From Ziziphus jujuba (Eukaryota > Streptophyta > Magnoliopsida > Rosales > Rhamnaceae), in the NCBI RefSeq assembly GCF_031755915.1, contig NC_083383.1, positions 30,007,501-30,071,500 of the forward strand: a DNA stretch of 64,000 bases. Reading direction: 5' to 3'. Positions 47,021-60,600 of the stretch are shown here, in pieces. Below the pieces are notes generated by a model that was not told the DNA's origin, did not search any database, and worked only from the letters and a program-made list of their open reading frames with translations. The position numbers and the translations under genes are program-made. Position 1 is the first letter of the stretch; every line of letters starts with the position of its first letter.

Positions 47021-50000
47021 TCAAGAAGAGTGTCCCTTACGAAGCATGTCTAAAAGCATATCTAGTCCGTGATGCGTGTCACGAGTCTTCATGCCGTGCA
47101 ACAAACCTACCAAATTGGTTAACTTTCAGTGGTAATTAACAACTTTTGTTTAGATAATCAAATAGGGAATTAGCCTCTTATAAAGTTTAACTTATTTTGT
47201 TTGTTGGCTATTAGAATCCAACAATTAGAGTCAGAATTATACGTACGTACCTTCAGCTACCAATGGGTAGAGATCAAAAAGGGTGCTCACTGTCTTTAAG
47301 AGTTTCTACAGGTTTATGAAAACAAAATAATGTCCAGCTCAATTATAAGTGATGGAAAAGTAGAAAGTAAATAGACAAATAAATATAAATAAAAATAAAA
47401 GTGAAAAGAAGCATGAACCATACCAGTACTACATCACCAGGCTTTAATGGTAGTTCCTCCACCCCGGTTATATTCCTAGTCATATATTGTCATATATTAT
47501 TCTAGTAATTTAGTAATGACTCATCTATAAAATATATTTATATATGTTAATTAGAATAATGGTGTACCTAATAAAAAGTTTTCCCTCAATTTCTTCACAT
47601 TCAAAGAATCTGCAACCAGTAGAGAATGGTATCTCGATTTTTTTCCACTCTGCATTCATAATTAAATGTTATGGCTAAATGTTCAGCCTATTAACTCTAA
47701 AGAGTACTGATTTGGTGCTGAATTTCTCCTTAATAATTTTTTTTTTTTTTTTTTTTTTTTTGTAAATAAAACTTCCACAAAGACCTTCTCAAAACATCAT
47801 AATAATAATAATAAAACTCGGAGTCAAGGGCTAAAGGGTCAATCAGCCTCCATCTCTTGGACTAGACGGTCCATTTAATTTTTTTTCTACTTAATACTCG
47901 TTAGAATCAATTTTATGCACCAACAAATTACAAATTTTATAATAATCAATAGTAAGAGCAAATGCGATGGCTCTCTAGGATGCCAACTTTTACCTGCTAC
48001 ATAAAAAATATTGAAATTTATTAAAAAATAAATCTCTTTATGTTTCAATTTAAATATTTTGTTAAACTAATATGGCAAAAGAATAAATGAATAAACACTA
48101 TAAAAGCATCTTCAATAGTTTTATTTATTTCTATATTTTTTTATCACATTAGAAAAATAGATAGTTATTCAAAAAAATATTTCTAATGGATTTTTCTAAA
48201 CAACTTATCAAGTTGATGTAACAAAAAATAATAATAATAAACACTATTAAGGTGAGAGCATCTATAATAGTTTGTCTATTGCCAGATTTTGTTTACCACA
48301 TCAGAAAATTTGATATGCACTATAAAAACATTGTCAATAGATCTATTTAAACATCTTGTCAAGTTCATGTGAAAAAAAATTGTCAAACATCATGAAGTTT
48401 TCATAAAAGCAAAATTTTAAAAAAAAAAATCAATTTTTTAAAAAAATTAATAAAATATATGTCACATATATTATTATTGGAGAATAATTTTAAAATAGAT
48501 TGTACATTTATGACACATAAATTTAGATGATGTCAATTTTAATACTACATAATCACCAATTTATATTTACAATTGAAGATGTCCTAACCCTCTACTTATA
48601 AATGGTTTATTAGACATTCTCATATTTCTTTAAAAAACAAAATTTTTCTTGAAAAAGTTTTTTTTTTCAAATAAATTATAAAATATTTAATTAATTAATA
48701 GTTATAAATAATTTTTATATATATTTTCATTGAAAAATAATTTTAAAATTAATTGTACATTTATACTACTTAAATTTAGAAAATATCAATTTCTATGTCG
48801 CATATGCTGTAATCTACATTTATTATTGGTGATGCTCTAAAAATATTATTTATTTTAAATGGACTGTTAAATTATATAACTTAGTAAAACAATATTTATC
48901 ACGAATATAATCTTTTTTTAAATGAAAAAATAAATTCATCGATATTATATATTATTGTTATCTTATTTATGGGAAAAATAAATTTGTGCATCATTAATTG
49001 ATTGAAATTTAAATAAATCTACTGACATTTTATTAAATTAATATTTATGTGACATAGATTGAAAACCTTTTCAACTTTTATACCACATAGATTATAATTC
49101 ATATAACTATTAGAGCATATCTAATAAAATATCTATTGGTTTTACACATCTTAAAAAATCTATACCACATCAGATTGACAGACAACATTTTTAATAAAAT
49201 ATTCTCTAACAATGCTATGCAAAAGGTTTATTAAAATGGGATGATAACAAATATATATATATATATATAAGTTGTCTAACAGATTATTTTTTTATAAAAA
49301 ATTTGTTAGACAGTTTGAGTCATTAATTAATATTTTCTCTCTCCTCTCTCTTTATCAATTTACAATCATTTCTCTTCCCTCTCACAAATTCATTTTATTT
49401 AAAATTCTAAACATGATCCATTGAAGAAGAAATTTTAAATAAACATTATCTTTTGATAAGTTCTGTATTATCCAAATTTTAATATCCTTCAAATTTTTTA
49501 CTATATAAATTTCATCGGACAGAATTATTGAAAATGTTTTTAGAGATGCTCTAATCAACCTAGGCTAGTGTCGCTTCTCTAGGTGGATGAATTCAATCTC
49601 CCTCATCCTTTATTTGTTTCTTCTAATTCTAATTCTTGGTCTTAAAATGACACTAATGAAGCTAAATAATTTTCTCCTTTAATAGTTAGACTTCAATTAC
49701 TGACATATATATATATATATATATTTGAAGATTTAACAATAAATATATATTTATATACATGTATATTTGAAGCTATGGAATTTGGGATAACAAAATTAAA
49801 TTAAAGTGGAAGTTACCCAGATGCCCAATGGCACTAGCAGTCAAGTCCTCGTCTTCTGCCACACCTGTAATGACCGCATGAATATTTGGTCCCATTGCAT
49901 CCATCGCGCGGTGAATAAATCCTGCCACATTCTGTATACATAGATGTGAATTACCAAAAAAATAAAGGAATCATGCATAGAGGTGATTAAGTTAATGAAT

Positions 50001-50680
50001 TTAAAATTCAAAATCAATCTCAAAATTAAAGATTGAATATAAGCTCTCAAGTAGGATGCAATAAATCTTGACTAGTTGATTAATGACGTATGTGGCTTGT
50101 TGATTTAATTATATTTTAACCCGATTTTTTTTATTTTTGATAAATTGAGAAACAGGAATGTCATCATCAATAAAATTTAAAAATTATCTCTAATCATCGT
50201 TGTCAATTTGATTATCTCAAAGACTTCCTTTGTTTTCCCTTATGAACAAAAGAAATTTTCATAATATTAATAATAACCAACCTCTTTGCCATCAAAATGG
50301 TCATAAAACATGAGGTCATGGAAATGACAATCCACTGATAGAAGTTCCTCCACTTTTTCTTTGTCCTTGTCATTGATGGCCTTGTAAAATTCTTGGATCA
50401 ACTCTTTCACGGAAAGAGGTGGAGATATAGGTGGAATTGCAGATGATCCATCTTCATTGCACCAAATTCTCCAAAGATTTAAAAATTCTTTGCTCTTTCT
50501 CCCAATATTTATTACTTCTGATGGTTTCCTTCGTGATCTTGATGACAAAAACAAACTACTATTGGGTCTAGACTTTTGCTGATAATTCAATGGTTGGGAT
50601 TTGGAAATATTTGAAAATGCGTTCAAGCTCTTCTTCGAGATAAAGCTAGGTCCTATAGAAAAGTGGGTAAGAGAGGCCAT
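47021..50680 (-). CDS. NTF2/SnoaL-like domain protein, plastid-targeted (262 aa, six exons)
   Basis: Minus-strand gene rebuilt from splice sites. Exons: 50680-50282, 49931-49817, 47649-47568, 47475-47424, 47305-47251, 47106-47021; total 789 bp, all GT/AG, phases 0,1,2,0,1 consistent, ending in TGA. Residues 1-60 are rich in Ser, Arg and Lys with few acids, like a chloroplast transit peptide. The NTF2/SnoaL cone-fold domain follows: LSVKELIQEFYKAINDKD, VEELLSVDCHFHDLMFYDHF, AGFIHRAMDAMGPNIHAVI, IGHLEWKKIEIPFSTGCRFF, then LPLKPGDVVLKLLKTVSTLF. This order resembles Arabidopsis NTF2-family proteins such as At1g71480 from memory. Biochemical role is unknown; the fold holds small molecules or mediates dimers. 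Intron 2 (2.2 kb) is enlarged by MITEs absent from the dead paralogue. Confidence 0.85.
47955..49556. mobile_element. Nested MITE cluster in intron 2 of the NTF2-like gene
   Basis: Absent from the same place in the left duplicate (near 41875). Inside, ends of the type AGAGCATCT... recur: about 48105, 48255, 48584 (reversed), 48830 (reversed), 49110 and 49554 (reversed). Several related short elements have inserted beside or into each other. Confidence 0.6.
49110..49554. mobile_element. MITE with TTAGAGCAT ends
   Basis: Left end TTAGAGCATATCTAATAAAA; right end in reverse TTAGAGCATCTCTAAAAACA. 445 bp, A/T-rich, with a CTCTCTCC tract in the middle. It is the best-preserved member of the cluster. 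Confidence 0.6.
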
Positions 50681-51309
50681 TGCAAATTAAGCTTAGCTAC
50701 AACAACAAGAATTGTGAAGAATGATTGATATGGGAAATTTTTCCCACCATTTTATTTATTGTGATTTCTTTTTCTGCCGATTAATTGCTATGGACGCAAG
50801 GAATAGGTTTTCATGGAAATTAAAAGCTAACTTATACCTGGCTACTAAGTCAAGAATATATCTTGTTGTACTGTTCTTTTTTTCTGAGAGAAGCAAAATT
50901 TTTGTAGTTGTCGTTTTTCTTTTAGTTATTCTAATTAATCGTAAGTTATAATATATTATCTATAGGAACTATTCTAAGTTGGAAGCTTTGTAATAGATAT
51001 CTAAATAATAAAACATATCAAAAGTGTTCGGAACAAGTACTAAAATTCCATAAAATAAAAAAAATTCGTTATGAGGTATATAGATGATATAATTGATATA
51101 GTTGTAGGGTAGTGAACTCAAATAATCATGAACTCACAAAATTTCAAATCACAGAAATACAAAAAGAGAAAAGAAAATTTGATTCAAATTGATCTTATAA
51201 TTACTTTTAGGTTCAATTGAAAACGAATACAAACAGAGCATAAATTTTTAAAAGACTAATAAAAAGCTGTTTGAGGATGCTTTTGCAGAAAACATTTTTC
51301 ATGGCTTAA

Positions 51310-52616
51310 AATATCCGAAATTTTTATTATTTTTTTAAGAAATTAAAATAAAATTTAGGTTCCAAATGGAAATAGATAGAATTTCTATAATATCCATTGA
51401 AATTTCAAATAAAATTTCTATAATATCCATTGAACTCAAATAGAATTTCTATAATATCCAGAGTATAAATCTTTGGACATTTGGGTGAAATTTCAATGGA
51501 TATTATAGAAATTTCAGAAATTTCACCAAAATATTCATGGAAATTTCCATAAAAATATCCACATCAAATCCTTAACAATTTGGTTAAAAAATCTATAATT
51601 TTCATGGAAATTTCGAAAATATCCATGGAATTTTTTTTTAAATTCATAAATATTATTGATGTTTAGTAAATTTTTTTTATCAAATTAACTTCATTGATAA
51701 TTTTTTTACCCTTTAATTATCTTTTAAACTTTTAATGATATAAGCAAAATAAAATGAATTAAATTGAATAATATTAATAAGTTCTACTTATTGAATATCG
51801 ATAAAGCAAAAATACAAAGATTGTGGATTATATTTTTGAATCTGGAAAGTCTTGTTACTGGAAATATCTGTTTTACAAATGTGGGTAAATAGATGATGAA
51901 ACATATACATAGCGATATCACAACAAGAAGAAAATTCGATTTTTATGAATTTTGAATCAATGAGAGTTAGAAGTCATTTTCATAACCATTATTCAATGGA
52001 TATTTATAGAATGTCATCAAGTATTAACTCATGAATACCATCTCAAACTCAACCATCAGATAATAGTATTTATGCATATAATCAACCAATAATGGAATAT
52101 CTATATAGTTAACATATTAATAATTATATATAAAATTATCAAGGAGATACATCTTTTCATAACTATTTTTCACATTTCACATCTCAAAATCAAAATAAGG
52201 AAGAAACTGACTATTTTCAATCACTTAGAAATTCTGTGTGTTATTAAAATGACATTTATGTACTACAATGTAATTGTAATAATCGTTTTATATATTTTAG
52301 TTAATAAATAATTTTATCATATATGTATTTTTTGACATATTTTTATTAATAATAATTTATCTATAGTCTTTAATGCTTATTATAACTCAGTTCACTAGAA
52401 GAATATAATATCTATTCAATATTTTAGCAAGTTTTATAATCAATTTGATAATTTATGGATTAAATAAACTAATTCTAAAGTTTCAATAAATATTTCTATT
52501 TTTTAAAATAATTTTTTATTATTTTTTATAATTTTTTATCGATATTGATATTTTCATGAAAATTTCCATATTTTAAATTCTTGATAGTTCTATCGATACC
52601 AATTTTTTAAACCTTG
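51310..52616 (-). mobile_element. Dispersed 1.3-kb repeat, copy 2 (inverted relative to copy 1)
   Basis: Reverse match of 5860-7175: the right end ATCGATACCAATTTTTTAAA mirrors that copy's left end. 51940-52210 on the plus strand preserves the decayed frame (for example YSMDIYGMSSSINS, QPSDNSIYAYNQP, QNYQGDTSFHNY) broken by stops. A local array of TTTCTATAATATCCATTGAA-type words (51385-51460) with inverted counterparts at 51490-51510 can form a hairpin. Confidence 0.55.
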
Positions 52617-52629
52617 ACATTTTTATCTA

Positions 52630-53396
52630 TATTCTCGAATGGTATTTTTCCCAATCTCTTCAAAAGTATTTTACTCCTAAAATCCTTTAGCTATTACTTC
52701 TTGGACAATTAAGTCCAATTATGTATTTTAATAAATAAATTTGATGAAAATTTTTATTGGTAAATTTGATGAAATTCAACTTGAAAAATTCATATCAGTA
52801 TATTTGAAAACTGTTTTATCCTACTAATTAATATTGCTTTTGGACAGCATGTACGACAAAACAAGGTAAAATTGCATGATTAAGCTAAATTGATAAAAAC
52901 GCCTTACTTCAGAAGGCAATATGAGGAATTTTATAGTTTTTGAGGTTAAATGTAAAAGGTTGAATAGTTTAAAAGGGGATAAAATATAGTTACCATGAAG
53001 TAGTCCATTAGCTTATGAAGTTTAATAGTAGTTAATATTAATATTTTTAATATTTTGACGAACAAATTAAATAGAAAATGCAATGTATAATACATTTTAT
53101 TACTAATTAATTTTAAAATTATACAGAAAAAATGAAGCAAAAACCAATTTAGAGGACGAGTCAATCAAATCCCCTGTAACGTCTAAGCTATTAGGCATGT
53201 AAAGGTGTATCAAATTAAGCTCGGATTGTCAATGACAGAGAAAACAAATGCCCACTTTTGTTGTCGTTGTCTGATCTAAACGACAATACAATTTTGTCGT
53301 CATATTGCAAATGAACCACGCAAACCTTGTTGTCGTTTTTATCCATTCGACATTTGATGGTGCCGTTTGATTCAAGTTGATGTGAAACTTACGACT

Positions 53397-53433
<37 letters not shown>

Positions 53434-54200
53434 GGGCCAGCTGGCTCATTTCTTCACTTTTAGCATTGAAATGATGTCGTTTCGGCTGTTAGCGTTTGCT
53501 TGCTTGCAATTCCTCGTCATGAACCCAATCTAGCCCATCCATCCCTTTAGGCAACAAATTCAGCCCAAGCTCTATGCAACAAGCTGGACTCCAGACCAAA
53601 GTTTTTGTTACCAAGAAAAGAATTAATTAATTTATTTATTTTTAGACATATAATAAATAAATAATAATAATGCTAATGGGTTCCCTAAAGTCTAATAAAC
53701 TGTTTAGCAAGTAATGAAATGTGATTATTTAATTAGTTTGTTTACACTTATATTATCTCTTCAAAAGTTCACTTCTTAATATTAATATTTTAACCAATAA
53801 CAATAACACCTCACTTATTTAGTAAATTTTTTTCTACGCCTAGCATTTCTCTACAATAAGTTAGGGGAGGATAGGAGATCTTTTTAAATACATAATGCTA
53901 GAAGCATTTTATCCACCCAAAAAAAAAAAAAAAGCTAGAGATATAAAAAAAAAAAAAAAAAATTATCAAGGTGTTTACCGAATGAAAATCTAACTTATAT
54001 TAATTTGCTAAACAATCTAGAAGACTTATCAGTAAATTAGTATTACTTTTTTTTAGCTCTTAATTGAGTATGTGTTAACATCCATGGTCATTATTTACTG
54101 AAAAATATAGTTGTGGTCACTGATTATTTCTATATGAGTGTTGACTGAAGAATTTTTTGCTTTCTCACATGAGGGTGAAGAAATTTTTTTCTTTTATTTA
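52630..54200. other. Intergenic, with a G/C-richer island at 53.2-53.6 kb
   Basis: 53220-53600 is distinctly less A/T-rich and holds words such as TTGTTGTCGTT, GTCGTCATATTG and ATGATGTCGTTTCGG around the poly-G tract. It may be a remnant of a repeat. No gene recognised. Confidence 0.4.
53397..53432. repeat. Uninterrupted run of 36 G
   Basis: Pure homopolymer, followed by T and three more G. Exceptional in such an AT-rich window. It may be real, or its length may be an assembly artefact. Confidence 0.9.
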
Positions 54201-54203
54201 CAC

Positions 54204-54646
54204 TGTTAGAGTTAGTGACCCGAATTTCTTGTTGACCCGACCCGAAAAGCTCGCAGTGCGACCCATTTGGTGAAACTAATTTTGGAGAAAAATTTGGGGC
54301 TCTGTGGTGGAAGCGGAGGTTTCGGGCCGATAGGCCCGAGACCGTAGCCCACTACTTAGCCCGACGGGGGTGCGGGGGTAGCCTCCCCGCAGTACGGACC
54401 TGTTTAATTTTAGGGTTTCTTCAGTACAATATAAATATATTTTTTATGCTTTTGGGGGTTTGACGGCTGTAATTGGGGTTTCAGAGTATCGCGAAATCTA
54501 GCTCACCTTTGTACCAATTTTTCGATATTTGATTTGCTTTTCCCTTCCCGTGATTTTTTCCGTCAAGGGTTTCCACGTAAATTGTGTGTTTGTTCTTCGC
54601 TTTCTTTATTTCCGTTGCTAGTTATTTTTCTCCCAATTCCGTAACA
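54204..54646 (+). mobile_element. Copia-type solo LTR (443 bp)
   Basis: Starts TGTTAGAGTTAGTGACCCGA and ends CCAATTCCGTAACA, giving the inverted TGTTA/TAACA ends of LTRs. The 5-bp duplication TACAC flanks both sides (54199-54203 and 54647-54651). The body is GC-rich in its first half (GGGCCGATAGGCCCGAGACC around 54327). A probable promoter element ATATAAATATAT lies at 54429. No internal domain or second LTR, so it arose by LTR-LTR recombination. Confidence 0.85.
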
Positions 54647-54654
54647 TACACCAC

Positions 54655-57600
54655 TGCAAAAGCTCTACAAATATTAAAATGAGGTTAAATTACTTAAATA
54701 AAGCTGCTCAAAAATATTTTCCACTTTCTGACTTTTTATTTTATTTCCGACATATATCCAAAATTTTATTTGTCAAAACATTTTATTCATTTCAAAGCTT
54801 TTTTCTTCACCTTTTAGAGATTTATCAGGAAAGGTCAACGTGCAACATAATTTTCTTTTTCTATTTCTATTTTTATATTTTGTGACCTATATATGTCTTG
54901 AATATTGGCAAAGCTACAGTTGTTTTCCGAAAAAAGTAAAAAAAGTAAAAGTCTTTGTGTTTTAAAAAAGCTACCAAACAGTCTTATAGATGATGGGTCC
55001 TTGGTGATTATCGACCAGCCTTAGCTACCAGACCTACAAATGAAATTGACTGATGGATGGTGATTTTTGAGGGGGAAAGGAAAACATATATAATAAGCGC
55101 TTGCAATAATAATAATAATAGAACTAAAATATATTATATTTAATTTTAGAAGATTCTTTTTTAGAACCAAAATTTATTATTTTGCTATCGTTTGCATGGT
55201 GACTAACAGTGATAAATAAGAAAATTCATTACTATGCATCCACATATTTTAATTTTAAAATTTAAAATTTTTACTTCTTTAATATAGCTCTAAAATGTCT
55301 ACAACTTCGCTGATCTTTCTAATTTATTTTTAGTTGTTACCATTTCCTTTTAGTTCTTGGTCAGTTAGTTACCCACCAGCAAAATTGATCGTCAATGCTA
55401 TCCACTAACCAATCAATAGACAATTATAATGGCATCATGAGTATAAACAAATAAAAAAACAAAAAGACATTTACAAGAGAATTGAAGAAATTAAAAGGAA
55501 TGATAAATTAATGTGATTGATGGGAATTAAAAAGAGTTCAATTTTTTGGTAATTTAATTACATTATGTTAAAAAATTAGCAACAAAATTTAAATATTATT
55601 AATTTTTGTAAAAATTATTGTTGGTTTGTGATTTAACATCTCAATTTCATGTGGTTTATTAACTTTTCTTTTCTTTTTCTTTTTTCTTTTTTTTTAATTT
55701 CGTAAATATATAGTATTTAAGAATGGTATTTTTTTGGGTATATCAAATCCTTTTTCCAAGAGAGAGAGATCAAATTAAATTGTTGGAAAGGAAGATGAGA
55801 TATTCACCAATATATATATATGAAAAGAAAGATGAGATTCCCCAAAGAGAAAAAAAATAAAAAATAAAGATTACTATTTTCCTTTGTATTCATTGCCTAA
55901 TTGTTATTCTTTTCGTTTCTTTTTCTCGCAGTACGTGGCTGCCCATGGACCTGTAATTAGGAAGTCACTGATCACATGTGATGTTCAGGGGAAGAAAAAG
56001 TAAGAAAAAAAGAAGTTAAAATATTTCTATGAAAATTAATAAAAAGAATAAAGAAACCTTAGATAGTACGGATTATTAAAGTTCCTCTAGTTCTTCTTCT
56101 TATCTTCATATTCTTTTCTATCTCTTATATATTTATTTTTGTTTCGTTTCTGCTGCTAATAATTTATGGTGAATAGAATTCTTATAAGTATTTCCGATGA
56201 GGATGAGAATGAGAATGTGAAGTCTAAAGATAAGCTTGTTATATAACTAATATGAATAATATTTAAAAAATTATTCTTTAATAATATTATTTAAAATGAA
56301 TATCAAAATGACATGTGATACATCTTATTAAGATAAATATTATTTTTAAAAGTTCTGCTAGATATTGTAAAGTTTATTATAAAAAAAAAAAATTAAAGTC
56401 TTCATTAAGGTTAATTTACCCAATTTAATTGCAAGCCTACTAGATGAATATTGTCCATTTACCAAATCAACATTATTGATGCAATTTGGCAATGACAAAT
56501 GACAATGACTACAGCTTTTCAAATAATTAAGGACGCGAATTGCAAGTTAAATTGATATTCAATTTGACATGCAATTATTGATAACAAATTACATAATCTA
56601 CCAAATTAAATTTTCATTAAATCATTTGGTAACAATTGTTTAAAGAAAAAGGTAAACAATTGTTAGTGTTATTTTATGTTGTCATTAAAATTATAAATAT
56701 TCATATTTTCGCATTTATATGTTGAGGTGATGCATAAGGTTGTTCTTTGTTTTACTAGTGGAATTCTTGTTCTTTTTTAAAAGAAAAAGACATGATTTGC
56801 ACGTGACGTGGGACATGGCATTATACTTTTTCATTTTCCTTTTTCATTATTATCATTATTATTATTATTATTATTATTATTTTTTAGTAATTCCACTTTT
56901 CTTAGCTGATAAGTAGAGAAGGTCTGACTTGCCATATGTATGCATGAGGCAGAATATTTTCGAAGTACACTGGCTTTAACTGGGAGGATATTATATGGAG
57001 AGGATTCCCGTAGAAAGGGATTTGACAAATCATCTTAACTTTTTTTTTATTTTTCATATTTAATAGTCAATAAATGTTTCTTTATAATAAATTAGTCATT
57101 AGAAAAATCAATTTCTATAAGTTAACCTATTGAGTATAAAATTGTTTTCAACAAGTGGATGAACCTCATCCAACAGCTAGAATAATTTATCACAAAAGTT
57201 CATCAAGTCAATTTGTTGAGAGAATTGGGGCATGAATATGTAATAATATATATATACATATGGAAATATTAAAAAATATACATAATATATATGGGACAGT
57301 GTCCTCTACAAAAATATTCGATTCTAATATTTTTATCAAATTTATTTATTAAATGATATGGTTGATGATATATTAATTTTTAATTATTTTTTAATTTATT
57401 TATTAATTATTTATTAATTAATTTATCAATTTAAAAATTTATTATTTTTATATTTAAATTATATGAATATGTCAATTAATAATATTTTAACACGTGTCAT
57501 TTAATAAATAAATTTGATAAATTTTTAATACATGTTGCATTGCACTGTATTTAATATATGTTCAGTTTTAACAAATACTATATATTTTAGTACTGAATAG

Positions 57601-60600
57601 CCATATCAAACTGTATAAATTATGTGCTGAAAAAAAAAAAATGGGTGCATAAAATGATTTGTCCAATACTGTAGTGCATGGAATACTCCACCATATATAT
57701 ATATATATCTATGATTGTATTTATATGCAAATAATTTTATACTCAAATGAAATGATAGCAGGTGAAGTGTTCAATTTGCAAAAAAAAAAAAAAAAAATTA
57801 GTGGAATTATAATTCCCACTTGAGGTGGGTTGAAATTATTGAAACAAGGAAGTTAATTGAACTTCAAGGATGCATTAATGTAGCATTCAACTATTGCTGT
57901 TGACTAAGGGCATTACCTTGTGGAGGAAAACAAGTCTGTTCCTTAACCAACATTAATTCCTTCCCCAACTAGCTAGGTTTCACTGAATGTATCACATATA
58001 CTTTGAAACTATGTATATCATGAAAACTACTACTTGAAATAAGTAAAATACAAGCTTTTATTAATCAATTAATGTTCTTATTGTCGGCAGACCCTTTTGG
58101 ATTCTTTTTTAGTTTTTCGGATAAGAAATTAATGAGAATATTATTAAAAGCAAAAATGATGATTAGAATGTATAGCAATTAGTCATACACCACCTAGCTG
58201 GATGGAAACCAAACAACAACCAACAGACCACAACAATGCAACAAACTGCCCAATCTAGTACCACTACTACTCAATGTTGTCCCATCCAAATCCCCAAAAT
58301 GATGCTTAACTTAATTAGTTCTAGTTCCTTCTTCTGTTAAGCAATCTTTTGCTCTTTGCATTTTGGGAAATGACTGCATTTCACGCAACTTAAATGAAAA
58401 ATCTTAAAATTTATTGCAAATTGCTTTTGTCAACTCTTTTTCCTTCTCGTAACCAAAACTAATTATCTTATTTTGGGAAGTCTTCTATAATGAATATTTA
58501 GAAATTAGAATTGCCAATTTTAAATTTCAAACACTAATTATTATATAGGTGTTGCTACAAAAAGAATTAATTACATTTTAGTATACTCTAATTTTAAAAT
58601 TAAACTAATTTTAAAATTTTACAATTTAAGTCCTTAATTTTAAAATTCATCATATTGAGACCTCTTTTTTTGATTTGATGCACACTGAGCTTTCTATAAA
58701 TTTAATAGTTATGGTTTTAACCTCTAATTGCAATTAGGGAGTATGGGCCGCAACCTTTATAAACGGAATTGTGATGTTTTAAACTTTGTTAAGTGAAACA
58801 TCAAGAACATACTCCTTTTTTGATTGATAATGAAGAATTTGTTAATAGCTGGATTAATGTGAAATAAAAAATAGAAGGTCTAATGTGGGTGAGTTTTATA
58901 AACAATGGCCGAAATTGCACTATAAAATATAAAGTGCAATTACCTTAAAAAAAAAAAAAATGTTCATCTCCATAGTGATAATCACTGGTGATATGGCAGC
59001 TAACGTGATAGTGTAATCTCTTGTAAATGGGTTCCTTTTCTTATATAAGGTTTGTTTCAAAAATTCAGAAGAGATTTAAATAAAAGTTAAACAAATTTAA
59101 ATAAAAGTTAAACAATTATGTAAACCATTTTATTGGTGGTGATCACTCTATGGTGATGAAAAGCAATGCACAAAGTAACCATCGTCGTCACTATTGGAAG
59201 ATCAAAGATGCATATGTATGGTTTGCTTAATTTCCTTTTGCCTTTTCGGTAAAATGCTTATCATTAAAAAAATTTCCTTCGCTTTAGAATTTAATTGTCA
59301 ATGCCTTGATTATAATTTAAGATATCTTTTTTATTTTTGGGCAAAAAATATCGTCTTTTATTTCATATATATAGTTATCCGCTTTTATTCCATCTTGATG
59401 TATACTCACTGGCGGTGACTGGAGAATAAGTTTGTTGTGGATAAATTCTAAATATTATATAATTTGAGTAGAAGATAGAAATTATTTTTTAGTATAGACT
59501 TCATAACTTCAAGAAGCTTCAATAAATGTCGTATAATAATCCACTCAAAAAAAAATAAAAAAAATTTGTGTCATATAATAAGTTGAAATATTCACTAATT
59601 TAAGATTATTTTTAATGGTGATCAGCGAAAAATTATATGACTAAAAGAATTTCAAAATATATATATAATATTTCCTTATAATCTTATATACATTTATTAA
59701 TACAGGTCCACTATATACTCTTATATATACCTATCTACAGTAGTGGAGTTACATAACATATTATGATGGACATCGTTCATTTATATCCAATAATAAATCG
59801 GATATAATCATGTAACTAAGCGAAACTAACCATAATATGCAAATGCAACTCTACATATAATAATTCTTAAAAAATAAATAACTTCCCCTTCATAATTATC
59901 CATATGCACATAAAAATTTCCATTAAATTCTTTATTTCTACTTGTAATAGTTGTTCTGATTGATCTCAGTTTCTCAACAATAAAAGTTCATCAGAACAGC
60001 GAAAACTTCTAATTTTTTCGATCGAAGTCTATCTCCCAATAAGAATCCTTAACCACAATTTAATCTTAAAAAAAGAAAAAAAAAAAAAGATTTTAAAGCA
60101 AAAAATGTATATGGTTCTTCATGGATGGCGTTGAAAGCACAGTGGTGGCCCTCACTATAGAAATGGCTCTAAAATTTGGGTAAAGAGGTATTGGGTGTCT
60201 TTGTTAGGCCATTGGCTTTTAGGCATATTGACAAATTCCTCCATGAACGTAGAAAAGGAGAGAACAAAGTACCGACTCTCTCCCAACCCATACGTGGGAC
60301 ATTACTTGAGAAAAAGGGCCCTATCTCTTAGGTGTCTCTCACTTTAATTCGATTGAATAGTGCTATCAAATGAGTTAAGGAGAGCTAGAAAAACTCAACA
60401 CTCAATTCTTACTAATAGCTGTCCTTTTTCCACTTTTTTTTTTTTTTTCCTTCCACACAAAGTTTAGCCACCCTGTATAATATTTACATAGTTTTCAAGG
60501 TCAATAACACTAGAATTATCAAAATGTTTTATCAAATGATCTACTAAATAATACGGTAACATTTAATTGATTTATTTATTAATTCATTTATAAATTTACT

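Larger units (their letters stand above)
47160..51292. repeat. Segmental duplication, right (intact) copy
   Basis: Pairs with 41085-45385. The left border lies in intron 5 of the NTF2-like gene, so exon 6 was never copied. The right border abuts the dispersed repeat at 51310. Confidence 0.85.

Noticed and set aside
54679..54885. Plus-strand 68-aa frame after the copia LTR
   Set aside because: Phe-rich A/T composition with no family features; likely chance.
56848..56880. (ATT)n as part of a CRISPR-like or satellite array
   Set aside because: A plain trinucleotide microsatellite with no spacers.
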